The position numbers and the translations under genes are program-made. Of a stretch of DNA of 64,000 nucleotides, positions 19,080 to 26,642 are shown piece by piece (the stretch's first letter is position 1; every line of letters begins with the position of its first letter). This DNA comes from an uncultured Sphingomonadales bacterium. Its GTDB lineage: Bacteria > Pseudomonadota > Alphaproteobacteria > Sphingomonadales > Sphingomonadaceae. Below the pieces are notes generated by a model. That model did not search any database. It was not told the origin of the DNA and saw nothing but the letters and a program-made list of their open reading frames with translations. The stretch covers positions 44,970-108,969 of the forward strand of contig CALCBC010000010.1 of assembly GCA_937898525.1 (NCBI GenBank), written 5' to 3'.

Positions 19080-21146
19080 TTAGCCCCCCTTCGCCAGCCC
19101 CTGCACGTACTCCGCTCCGGTCACGATCTGCGCCGTCGATTTCTCCAGTTCGCCGCTGATCGGCTCGGCCCGCCCGCCGAGGCAGGTGGCGAGGAAGTTC
19201 TCGGTGATCGCGTTGAAGGCGATGTTGTTGGTTGGCCGGGCGAAACCGTGGCCTTCGTCCGGGAACAGCACGTATGTCACCGGGATGCCTGCCTTCTGCA
19301 TCGCCTCGACGATCTGGTCGCTCTCGGACTGTTTGACGCGCGGGTCGTTGGCGCCCTGGCCGATCAGCAGCGGCTTGGTGATGCGGTCCGCCTTGTAGAG
19401 CGGGCTGCGGTCGACCAGCAGCTGCTTGCCCTCGGGCGTGTTGGGGTTGCCCATGCGCTCGTGGAACTGCTTGACCTGCGGCTCCCAGTACGGCGGGATC
19501 GTTGCCAGCAGCGTCTCGAGGTTGGACGGACCGACGATGTCGACGCCGCAGGCGAAGGTGTTGGGCGTGAAGGTCAGCCCGACGAGGGTCGCGTAGCCGC
19601 CATAGCTGCCGCCCATGATCGCGACCTTATCGCGCTGCGCGATGCCCTTGCCGATCGCCCATTCGACCGCGTCGATCAGGTCGTCGTGCATCTTCGCGCC
19701 CCACTCGAGGTTGGCGGCGTTGACGAATTCCTTGCCGAAGCCGGTTGAGCCGCGGAAGTTGACGCTGAGCACGGCGTACCCGCGGTTGGCGAGCCACTGG
19801 TGCGCGCGATTGAAGCCGTAGCCATCGCGTGCCCACGGACCGCCGTGAACCAGCAGCACCATCGGCACCGCCGCTTCGGGCACGCCGTCGCCGTCGGGGT
19901 CGCTGCCCGGCGGCAGGGTCAGGTAGCTGGGCAGCGTCAGCCCGTCGCGGGCCCTTATCTCGAGCGGGTGCATAGGCTGCAGCGGCGCGCCGATCAGCTC
20001 GGGCCGGGTGGTGTAGAACTCGGTCAGCGTCTGCGCTGTGCGGTCGTAAAGATAGACCTTGCTCGGCGCGGTCAGGGGGTCGTTCCACACGACCCACTTG
20101 GTGTCGTCCTCGGTTCGCGACTGGACGCCGAAATCGCCTTCGAGCCGAGCATCGAGCCACTCGAGCGAAGCTTTCACGTCAGGATCGAGCGCGGTCCACT
20201 CGTTGCGCAGGTAATAGACCGCATAGGCCTCGACCTCGCCGGTCACCGGGTCGGACATGGTGCCGCCGATATCGGCCTTGTCGCTTTCGGCGATGACCCG
20301 CTTTTCGCCGGTCTCGGTGTCCTCGGCGATCAGCGCGGCGGTGTTCCGCCCGCGGCTGTCGATCCAGTAGAGCGTCTTGCCGTCGGTCGTGTAGCCGGCG
20401 ACCGTGGTGGTGAGCGAGTCTTCCAGCCCGGTGCTCTCCCGCGGCGTCTCGGCGACCTTGCCGTCGATGATCTCGTACATGTCCATGCCGCCCGCGGCGT
20501 TCTGCGCCAGCGCCCAGCGCAAGGTCAGCGAATCGTCGGCGAGGAAGCCGATGAAACCTTCGGTGTTCTCGCGAACGAGCTTGAGCTCGCCCGTCTTGAG
20601 GTCGAGCAGGTGGACGTCGTGGAAGCGCGGGTCGCGGTTGTTGAGGCCGACGAGGATCTTGTCCTTGATCGTGTTCGAGGTGCCGACGAGACTCACCCGG
20701 GTCTTCTCGAACGGAGTCAGCACGCGCTCCTCGCCGGTAGCGACGTCGACCTGATAGAGCAGGTAGTTCTCGTCGCCGTCCTTGTCCTGCACGTAGAGCA
20801 GGCTCTGCGCGTCCGGCGCCCAGAAATACTGCGGGATCGGCCGGTCGGTGGCGTTGGTCATCCGCCGTGCGGCCGAAGGATCGCTGGCCGGCGCCACCCA
20901 GACGTTCATCACCCCCTCGTGCGGCGCCATCCAGCTGAGCCATTTCCCGTCGGGGCTGACCATGCCCGACGCGCGCGTCGGGTTGCCGTAGAGCGCCTCG
21001 CGCGGGATCAGCGGAACGGATGCGACGGCTTCGGCCGCGGTAGTGGTCGACATGGTTTCTCCCTGCTGGGCATTTGCGGCGGCGGCGATGGCCGCGAGGC
21101 TCGCGGCAAGGGCGAGCGTGCCGAGAACCTTGGTTCTGAATCTCAT
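19080..21146 (-). CDS. secreted prolyl oligopeptidase family (S9) serine peptidase
   Basis: 688 aa from ATG 21146; a TTG six nt upstream is possible, but GGGGA is best placed for the ATG. The signal peptide is MRFRTKVLGTLALAASLAAIAAAANAQQ, so export to the periplasm is likely. An N-terminal beta-propeller with TolB-like blades (VSPDGKWLSWMAP, YFWAPDAQSLLYVQDKDG) precedes an alpha/beta hydrolase domain. That domain has oxyanion HGGPW, nucleophile GGSYGGY (Ser514), Asp601 in GANDPRVKQ and His633 in DEGHGF. This is the dipeptidyl/acylaminoacyl-peptidase style found in many sphingomonad paralogues; substrate unknown. Confidence 0.92.
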   Translation of the reverse strand: MRFRTKVLGTLALAASLAAIAAAANAQQGETMSTTTAAEAVASVPLIPREALYGNPTRASGMVSPDGKWLSWMAPHEGVMNVWVAPASDPSAARRMTNATDRPIPQYFWAPDAQSLLYVQDKDGDENYLLYQVDVATGEERVLTPFEKTRVSLVGTSNTIKDKILVGLNNRDPRFHDVHLLDLKTGELKLVRENTEGFIGFLADDSLTLRWALAQNAAGGMDMYEIIDGKVAETPRESTGLEDSLTTTVAGYTTDGKTLYWIDSRGRNTAALIAEDTETGEKRVIAESDKADIGGTMSDPVTGEVEAYAVYYLRNEWTALDPDVKASLEWLDARLEGDFGVQSRTEDDTKWVVWNDPLTAPSKVYLYDRTAQTLTEFYTTRPELIGAPLQPMHPLEIRARDGLTLPSYLTLPPGSDPDGDGVPEAAVPMVLLVHGGPWARDGYGFNRAHQWLANRGYAVLSVNFRGSTGFGKEFVNAANLEWGAKMHDDLIDAVEWAIGKGIAQRDKVAIMGGSYGGYATLVGLTFTPNTFACGVDIVGPSNLETLLATIPPYWEPQVKQFHERMGNPNTPEGKQLLVDRSPLYKADRITKPLLIGQGANDPRVKQSESDQIVEAMQKAGIPVTYVLFPDEGHGFARPTNNIAFNAITENFLATCLGGRAEPISGELEKSTAQIVTGAEYVQGLAKGG

Positions 21147-21210
21147 GGGCAATTCCCCACGTGTATGGTGTCGGCCATACAGCTAGGCGGTGCGGTTGCG
21201 CTTGGGAAGG

Positions 21211-21822
21211 CTAAAGCGCGGGATTGTTGTAGCAGTGCCAGGTCAGGATCGCGACCGATCCGCGGTACGGCCGCCAGGGTTCCGCCAGCTCGCGGGTCGC
21301 CTTTTCGTTCGGCCGCTCGTCGAGGCCGAGGATGCGAGCGAGTCCGGCCTGCACCGCGAGGTCGCCGGCCGGCCAGATGTCGGGGCGACCCTCGGCGAAC
21401 AGCAGGTAGATCTCGGCCGACCAGCGGCCGATGCCCTTGATCCGCACGAGCTGCGTGATTGCCTCTTCGTCGTCGGCCGGCAGGTTCATCAGGTCGAGCT
21501 CGCCGGCGACCTCGAGCTCGCACAGCGAGCGGGCGTAGCCCTGCTTCTGCCGCGACAGCCCGCAGGCTCTCAGGGTGTCGAAGTCGGCGGCGAGCAGGGC
21601 TTCGGGCGCCATGTCCTCGCCGAGCGCGGCCTCGAGCTTGCGCCAGACGCTCGCCGCCGCGGCGACGCTGACCTGTTGGCCGACGATCGTGCGCAGCAGC
21701 GTGCGATGGCCGCGCTCCCGGATCCGTTCTGCCGGATAGCCGGCGCGTTCGAGCGCGGAAGCGATGCGCGGATCGCGCGCGGCGACGGCGTCGAGCCCGG
21801 CAACAATATCTTCTCGGCGCAA
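21211..21822 (-). CDS. DNA-3-methyladenine glycosylase II-type protein (HhH-GPD)
   Basis: Base-excision repair glycosylase of the AlkA/HhH-GPD family. A start at TTG 21822 is preferred because GAAGGGG lies about 9 nt upstream; it gives 203 aa. The frame stays open further, but that would overlap the divergent ferredoxin start. Visible are LLRTIVGQQVSVAAAASVW, the helix-hairpin-helix LVRIKGIGRWSAE (125-137) and the catalytic aspartate in WPAGDLAV (Asp154). The E. coli AlkA N-terminal domain is absent, as in many bacterial short forms. Confidence 0.88.
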   Translation of the reverse strand: MRREDIVAGLDAVAARDPRIASALERAGYPAERIRERGHRTLLRTIVGQQVSVAAAASVWRKLEAALGEDMAPEALLAADFDTLRACGLSRQKQGYARSLCELEVAGELDLMNLPADDEEAITQLVRIKGIGRWSAEIYLLFAEGRPDIWPAGDLAVQAGLARILGLDERPNEKATRELAEPWRPYRGSVAILTWHCYNNPAL

Positions 21823-21892
21823 AACCCGCGTCCCCTTCGCTTGACCAAGCCGGGCTGCGTTCCGTAGCAGCCCGGCAGCGGAAAGGAACACC

Positions 21893-22210
21893 ATGCCCAA
21901 GCTGATCGTCACCACGCGTTCCGGCGAAACCCGCGAGGTCGAGGCCTCTGCCGGGCTCACCGTCATGGAGGCGATCCGCGACAACGGCTTCGACGAGCTG
22001 CTGGCGCTGTGCGGCGGATGTTGCTCGTGCGCGACCTGCCATGTCCATGTCGATCCGGAGTTCGCGGCGCTGCTGCCACCGATGACCGTCGACGAGGACG
22101 ATCTGCTCGATTCGAGCGACGACCGTGACGAGACCTCGCGCCTGTCGTGCCAGATTCCATTTACCGAGGAACTCGACGGGCTGCGTGTGCGGATCGCGTC
22201 GGAAGACTGA
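21893..22210 (+). CDS. 2Fe-2S ferredoxin (adrenodoxin type)
   Basis: 105-aa electron carrier. Cluster ligands fit C-x5-C-x2-C...C: Cys40, Cys46 and Cys49 in [17 protein letters not shown], plus Cys86 in RLSCQIPF. Two extra cysteines, 43 and 44, sit inside the loop. AAGGA precedes the ATG. It resembles ferredoxins serving P450 or Rieske oxygenases or Fe-S assembly; no oxygenase or isc gene lies nearby, so the partner is unknown. Confidence 0.93.
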   Translation: MPKLIVTTRSGETREVEASAGLTVMEAIRDNGFDELLALCGGCCSCATCHVHVDPEFAALLPPMTVDEDDLLDSSDDRDETSRLSCQIPFTEELDGLRVRIASED

Positions 22211-22212
22211 CC

Positions 22213-22227
22213 TCCCCGTGTCGGGGA
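22213..22227 (+). terminator. small hairpin after ferredoxin gene, possible terminator
   Basis: TCCCCG-TGT-CGGGGA, a perfect 6-bp stem with a 3-nt loop starting 3 nt past the ferredoxin stop. Only a weak TTT follows some 6 nt later, so it may be a 3'-end stability hairpin rather than a true terminator. Confidence 0.3.
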
Positions 22228-22295
22228 AGGGCGATTTCTCCCGCGCGAAGCGCATTTGCATTGCGAGGCGGCGCGCCTCGCCTTAACTCGACGCC

Positions 22296-23291
22296 ATGAC
22301 CGCTCCGGCCGCTCTCTCCAGCCCCCTCGATCTGATCGGCAACACGCCCCTCGTCCTGCTCGAAGGCCCGAGCGAGGCCGCGGGGTGCGAGATCTGGGGC
22401 AAGTGCGAATTCGCCAACCCCGGCGCCAGCGTGAAGGACCGGGCCGCGCTGTGGATCGTGCGCGACGCCGAGAAGAATGGCACCCTGCGCCCCGGGGGGA
22501 CGATCGTCGAGGGTACGGCAGGCAACACCGGCATCGGTATCGCGCTGGTCGCCAACGCGCTCGGCTACCGCACGATCATCGTCATGCCGGACAACCAGTC
22601 GAAGGAGAAGATGGACACGCTGCGCGCGCTCGGCGCCGAGCTGGTCCTCGTCCCGCCGACGAAGTTCTCCGACCCCAACCATTTCGTGCACACCTCGCGC
22701 CGGCTCGCCGAGGAGACCGAAAATGCGGTCTGGGCGAACCAGTTCGACAACATCGCCAACCGCAAGGCGCACATCGAATCGACTGCGCCCGAGCTGTGGG
22801 AGCAGATGGAGGGCCGCATCGACGGCTTCACCTGCGCCGTCGGCACGGGCGGCACGCTCGCCGGGGTGGGGCTCGGCCTCAAGGAGCGCGACGACAAGAT
22901 CACGATCGCGCTGACCGATCCGCATGGTGCGGCGCTCTACAACTACTACGCCTGCGGCGAGTTGCTCGCCGAGGGCACTTCGGTCGCCGAAGGGATCGGC
23001 CAGGGCCGCATCACCGCCAACCTCGAAGGCGCGCCGATCGACACCCAGTTCCGAATTTCCGATGAGGAAGGGCTCTACTGGGTCGGCCGTCTGCTGCGTG
23101 AGGAGGGGCTGTGCCTCGGCCTGTCCACGGGCATCAACGTCGCCGGTGCGGTCGCGCTGGGGAAGCAGCTCGGTCCCGGCAAGCGCGTGGCGACGATCCT
23201 GTGCGATACCGGTTTTCGCTACCTGTCGTCGCTGTACAACCGCGAGTGGCTCGAAAATAAGGGACTGCCCGTTTTCGACTGGCTGCGTTAA
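22296..23291 (+). CDS. cysK: cysteine synthase A (O-acetylserine sulfhydrylase)
   Basis: PLP enzyme joining sulfide to O-acetylserine to make cysteine, end point of the sulfate pathway whose cys operon lies near 52-56 kb. 331 aa. PLP lysine is in NPGASVKDRAA (Lys47), the phosphate loop is VGTGGTLAG and the substrate loop is EGTAGNTGIG. It is somewhat longer than E. coli CysK and has features shared with cystathionine beta-synthase-like members, so exact substrate preference is inferred. Confidence 0.92.
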   Translation: MTAPAALSSPLDLIGNTPLVLLEGPSEAAGCEIWGKCEFANPGASVKDRAALWIVRDAEKNGTLRPGGTIVEGTAGNTGIGIALVANALGYRTIIVMPDNQSKEKMDTLRALGAELVLVPPTKFSDPNHFVHTSRRLAEETENAVWANQFDNIANRKAHIESTAPELWEQMEGRIDGFTCAVGTGGTLAGVGLGLKERDDKITIALTDPHGAALYNYYACGELLAEGTSVAEGIGQGRITANLEGAPIDTQFRISDEEGLYWVGRLLREEGLCLGLSTGINVAGAVALGKQLGPGKRVATILCDTGFRYLSSLYNREWLENKGLPVFDWLR

Positions 23292-23315
23292 TCTCGCACG
23301 CGCTAGGTTACGAAC

Positions 23316-23669
23316 ATGGCCCACGATCACGCCGATCTGCTTCGCCCGTTGCCGGCTCAGGCCGAGGTGGTCTCCGCGCCGCTCGCCGGGTCGCGCAGCC
23401 AGTCGATCCAGCGGCTCCAGGTCGGCCTGTTTGGCCTCGCGGCGATGGTCCTGCTCGTCGCCCTGGCGAACATCATCATGAGCAACGCCGAGCAGAACCA
23501 GGCGACCGTGGTACCCGAAGCCGTCCCGACGAAGCCCGGTCAGCGGGCGCAGCTCAAGGCAACGGATCCGCTGGCCGAAGCCGGGGTCGTGCCCGACATG
23601 CCCGCGGAAACACCTGTCGTAGTTCCTCCGCCGCCCGAAACCGGCAATGCGGCTCCGCCGCAGCCTTGA
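23316..23669 (+). CDS. single-pass membrane protein of unknown function
   Basis: 117 aa with one membrane segment (about residues 34-55, LQVGLFGLAAMVLLVALANI), a short cytosolic N-terminus and a proline-rich periplasmic tail ending PPPPETGNAAPPQP. No family is recognised. Its last 23 nt overlap, out of frame, the next lipoprotein gene, so the pair is probably co-translated. It is 24 nt after cysK. Confidence 0.65.
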   Translation: MAHDHADLLRPLPAQAEVVSAPLAGSRSQSIQRLQVGLFGLAAMVLLVALANIIMSNAEQNQATVVPEAVPTKPGQRAQLKATDPLAEAGVVPDMPAETPVVVPPPPETGNAAPPQP

Positions 23670-24438
23670 GCGAGGGCTCGCCGCCGGGCTGCTGATCCTC
23701 CTCGCCGGCGCTTGCGGCGCCGAGACTTCGCCCCCTTCCGACAGATCGCCGACAGCGCCGCCGCTCGGCCTGATGGGGACGATCCCGATCTACTGGGGCG
23801 AGGAAGCGGAGTTCGGCGATGCGCTGACCGGCGAGGCCAAGGCACACTGGGCGCGCAATCAGCTCGAAGCGCGTTTCGCGCTGCGTCCGCTCGACACGCT
23901 GACGCCAGAGACGCTGAGCGATCTCGATTTCCTCCTGCTAGCTCAACCGCGCGCTTTGGCGCCGGCCGAGAACGTCGCGCTCGACGCCTGGGTACGCGAT
24001 GGTGGACGCGTCCTGCTGTTTGCCGATCCGCTGCTGACGGGCGAGTCCCGGTTCGCGATCGGCGATCGGCGCAGGCCGCAGGACGTCGTCCTGCTTTCGC
24101 CGATTCTCACCCACTGGGGCCTGCGGCTCGAGTTCGACGACGCGCAGCCCGCTGCCCCGTCGCTTCGCAATGCCGAGGTGCCGATCCCCGTGCACCTGCC
24201 GGGCCGCTTCGCGATCGCGGGCGGGGAGGGCGCGTGTACGCTCGATGCCGGTGACGTCGTCGCGCGCTGCCGGGTGGGCGAGGGTCAGGTCGTCGCCCTG
24301 GCCGACGCTGCCGTGCTCGATCTCTACCAGCCGGATCCAGCCGCGCCGGACGCGCTGGCGTGGCTTGTCGAACAGGGATTCGGCGATTTGCGGGAAATCG
24401 CGGGAAATCCAGCCTCGCGCAGCGCGGCGGCGCGATAG
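23647..24438 (+). CDS. lipoprotein of unknown function, GldG/DUF4350-like
   Basis: 263 aa. Signal AAGLLILLAGAC gives a lipobox, with Cys near residue 23. The folded part contains LLLAQPRALAPAENVALDAW and VRDGGRVLLFADPLL, the pattern of the glutamine-amidotransferase-like domain found in ABC-auxiliary GldG and DUF4350 proteins. This is a resemblance read by eye, not a search result. It overlaps the membrane-protein gene upstream and ends about 275 nt before mraZ, so the pair sits at the border of the division cluster. Confidence 0.65.
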   Translation: MRLRRSLERGLAAGLLILLAGACGAETSPPSDRSPTAPPLGLMGTIPIYWGEEAEFGDALTGEAKAHWARNQLEARFALRPLDTLTPETLSDLDFLLLAQPRALAPAENVALDAWVRDGGRVLLFADPLLTGESRFAIGDRRRPQDVVLLSPILTHWGLRLEFDDAQPAAPSLRNAEVPIPVHLPGRFAIAGGEGACTLDAGDVVARCRVGEGQVVALADAAVLDLYQPDPAAPDALAWLVEQGFGDLREIAGNPASRSAAAR

Positions 24439-24712
24439 GAGGCCAAGAGCAAGGAAAATCGTGGAAATTCACGGGGCGCGTTTGCGCCCGAATTCGCGTC
24501 TGGCCTGCTGAACGGAGCCCAGGAATCGGCTATGGTGCACAAAATCCCGTATTTTCCCCTTTTCTCCCGCAAGTTCCCACGATAGATAGCGAGTCCATCG
24601 GACAATCAGCCCGAAGTGCATCCCGATTGGGGGTGACGGTCCGCGCGATGGCGCGCGCCCGGACGGGAGAGGCTTGCCCGATGAAGCGAAGGTTCAGTGG
24701 GGACGCGTCGGG
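24439..24712 (+). promoter_or_regulatory. promoter and leader region of the dcw cluster
   Basis: 274 nt before mraZ. The left half is AT-richer than its neighbours and carries periodic G-rich boxes; the right half (about 24600-24700) is GC-rich leader. The main promoter of the division and cell-wall operon is expected here. No confident -35/-10 pair was picked. A GGGGA about 9 nt before GTG 24713 is the likely mraZ ribosome site. Confidence 0.55.
24545..24578 (-). promoter_or_regulatory. four 10-bp-spaced GGGA boxes, probable MraZ operator
   Basis: TCCC occurs on the plus strand at 24545, 24555, 24565 and 24575, that is GGGA on the minus strand with an exact 10-bp period. The boxes read TGGGA, CGGGA, GGGGA and CGGGA with 5-nt spacers. 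E. coli MraZ is known to bind direct TGGGN repeats separated by 5 nt in its own promoter, and the array lies about 135 nt upstream of mraZ, so autoregulation of the cluster is the natural reading. Confidence 0.7.
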
Positions 24713-25210
24713 GTGGTGGATCAGCCGGTCAGGTACAGCGGAAAGGGCTTCTCGCTTCGTGGCGAGAAGAACCGTTTCATGCTGCCGGCGAGCCTGCGCA
24801 AGGACGTCATCGCTTCGAGCGGCGGAGAGCGGATTCTCTGCCTGGTCAGCCACGATCGCTGGCCCTGCCTGATCGGCTTCGGCCGCTCGCGCGTCGAGAC
24901 CTTCGACGCCTACCTCGACCGCGAGGAAGAGAAGGCGATGCGGATGGGCCGCGAGTTCGACCGCGATGCCCGTTCGATGCTGCTCTACGGCTACGAGGAG
25001 GTGCCGTTCGATGCGAGCGGCCGGTTCGTGCTCGGCGAGGACCTCGCCGACATGGGGAAAATCGGGGACGCAATCTTCTTCCACGGCGCCGGCGAGTTCT
25101 TCACCCTGTGGAATCCCGACGAGCTCCACGCGATGGGGCCGGAATTGGCGGCCGCACAGGTCTCGTGCCGCAAGTGGCAAGCCGATGCGGCAAAGGGGAA
25201 GCGCAAGTGA
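24713..25210 (+). CDS. mraZ: transcriptional regulator MraZ
   Basis: AbrB-like DNA-binding protein that forms ring oligomers and represses the dcw promoter in E. coli. The chosen start is GTG 24713 (165 aa) because GGGGA precedes it by 9 nt and the family sequence begins at about [21 protein letters not shown] 24716 is equally possible, and TTG 24674 gives a longer form. Two MraZ halves are visible: [15 protein letters not shown] and the second repeat [16 protein letters not shown]. The stop overlaps the rsmH GTG (GTGA). Confidence 0.92.
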   Translation: MVDQPVRYSGKGFSLRGEKNRFMLPASLRKDVIASSGGERILCLVSHDRWPCLIGFGRSRVETFDAYLDREEEKAMRMGREFDRDARSMLLYGYEEVPFDASGRFVLGEDLADMGKIGDAIFFHGAGEFFTLWNPDELHAMGPELAAAQVSCRKWQADAAKGKRK

Positions 25211-26148
25211 GCGCGCCTCATGTCCCCGTCCTGCTCGACGAAGTCGTCGCCGCGCTCGATCCGCGGCCGGGCGACCTGATCGTCGACGCGACGTTCGGTG
25301 CCGGCGGCTACACGCGCGCGTTCCTCGACGCCGGAGCGACGGTCCACGCGTTCGACCGCGATCCCGATGCGATCGCCGCTGGGCGCGAGTGGCCGGAGAC
25401 CCGCGAGGCGCCGCCTCGCCTCGTGCTCCATGCCCGGCGCTTCTCGGAAATGGTGGCGGCGCTCGCGGAAGCGGGGATCGCCCGTGTCGACGGGGTGGCG
25501 ATGGACATCGGCGTGTCGTCGATGCAGCTCGACCGGCCCGAGCGCGGGTTCGCCTTTTCGGCCGACGGTCCGCTCGACATGACGATGAGCCGCGAGGGGC
25601 CGACGGCGGCCGATTTCCTCAATGCCGCGCCCGAGGCCGAGATCGCCGATGTGCTGTGGCGCTACGGCGAGGAACGGCAGAGCCGCCGCGTCGCCCGCGC
25701 GATTGTCGCCGCGCGGCCCCTGCACACCACCGGCGACCTCGCCCGCGTCGTCCGCAAGGCGCTCGGCTATCGCCCGGGCGCGCCGAAGGACCCGGCGACG
25801 CGCAGCTTCCAGGCCGTCCGGATTCACGTCAACGCCGAACTCGACGAACTCGAGGCGGGGCTGCGTGCGGCCGAGACCCTGCTGCGCGAAGGCGGGCGGC
25901 TGGCGGTCGTGACCTTCCACAGCCTCGAGGACCGGATCGTCAAACAGTTCCTGCGCGAGGCGTCTGGCACCACTGGCAGCGCCAGCCGCCACCTCCCGGA
26001 AGCCCGCCCCGGTTCCGCACCCACGTTCGCCCGTCCGGCGAAGCCCGTTCGTCCGGGCGAACCTGAAATCCGCCGCAATCCGCGCGCCCGCTCGGCGACC
26101 TTGCGCGCTGCCGTGCGGACGGCCGCACCTGCGAGGGAGGCCGCATGA
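25207..26148 (+). CDS. rsmH: 16S rRNA (cytosine(1402)-N(4))-methyltransferase
   Basis: SAM-dependent methyltransferase for C1402 of 16S rRNA, historically mraW. 313 aa from GTG 25207, overlapping mraZ by 4 nt. Motifs are [13 protein letters not shown], the SAM loop [56 protein letters not shown] and [15 protein letters not shown]. The C-terminal tail is short and basic. Typical second gene of the cluster. Confidence 0.97.
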   Translation: MSAPHVPVLLDEVVAALDPRPGDLIVDATFGAGGYTRAFLDAGATVHAFDRDPDAIAAGREWPETREAPPRLVLHARRFSEMVAALAEAGIARVDGVAMDIGVSSMQLDRPERGFAFSADGPLDMTMSREGPTAADFLNAAPEAEIADVLWRYGEERQSRRVARAIVAARPLHTTGDLARVVRKALGYRPGAPKDPATRSFQAVRIHVNAELDELEAGLRAAETLLREGGRLAVVTFHSLEDRIVKQFLREASGTTGSASRHLPEARPGSAPTFARPAKPVRPGEPEIRRNPRARSATLRAAVRTAAPAREAA

Positions 26149-26642
26149 CCCCGCAGAACCGCATTCGCCGCATCGGCTGGTTCGCCGCGCTGGCGGTCTG
26201 CGCGATGCTGTACCTCACGCTGCATCTCAAGGTGCATGCCGTGCGCAGCGAGGTGATCCGCGCCGAGCGGCAGATCGTGGCGCTCGAGCACCGGAAGCTG
26301 CTGCTCGAGACAGAGTTCGAAACCCGCTCCAACCAGTTGCAGCTGGCCGCCTGGAACCGCGTCGACTTCGGCTACGTGGCTCCGACCGCCGAACAGTTTC
26401 TCGGCAGCGAACGGCAGCTGGCGAGCTTCGGAGTCCCGCGCGCGCCCGGCGCTCCCGAGCCGATCCGCGTCGCGGGAGTCGGCGATCTGCCCGAGTATCC
26501 CAAGCTGGTCTCCCCGTTGACTGGCAAGCCGATCGACGAGAAGCTCCTTGAACCCGAGACCGACGACCTCATCGCGAGCGTCCGACTGGCCGACGGGCCG
26601 ACGCGCATTCCGCTCGGAGCGGTGATCGGAGCCAGCCAGTGA
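26145..26642 (+). CDS. ftsL: cell division protein FtsL-like
   Basis: 165-aa bitopic membrane protein; divisome scaffold with FtsQ and FtsB. Membrane segment at about 11-28 ([18 protein letters not shown]), then a heptad-rich coiled coil [20 protein letters not shown] and the FtsL-type [16 protein letters not shown]. The C-terminal 80 residues are a longer, proline-containing tail than in E. coli FtsL. Assignment rests on position between rsmH and ftsI plus topology. It overlaps both neighbours by 4 nt. Confidence 0.85.
   Translation: MTPQNRIRRIGWFAALAVCAMLYLTLHLKVHAVRSEVIRAERQIVALEHRKLLLETEFETRSNQLQLAAWNRVDFGYVAPTAEQFLGSERQLASFGVPRAPGAPEPIRVAGVGDLPEYPKLVSPLTGKPIDEKLLEPETDDLIASVRLADGPTRIPLGAVIGASQ

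Noticed and set aside
24627..24716. TGGGG and GGGGTGG words just before mraZ as extra MraZ boxes.
   Set aside because: Spacing is irregular (11 bp and longer) and the words overlap the ribosome site and start codons; only the phased array at 24545-24578 is kept.
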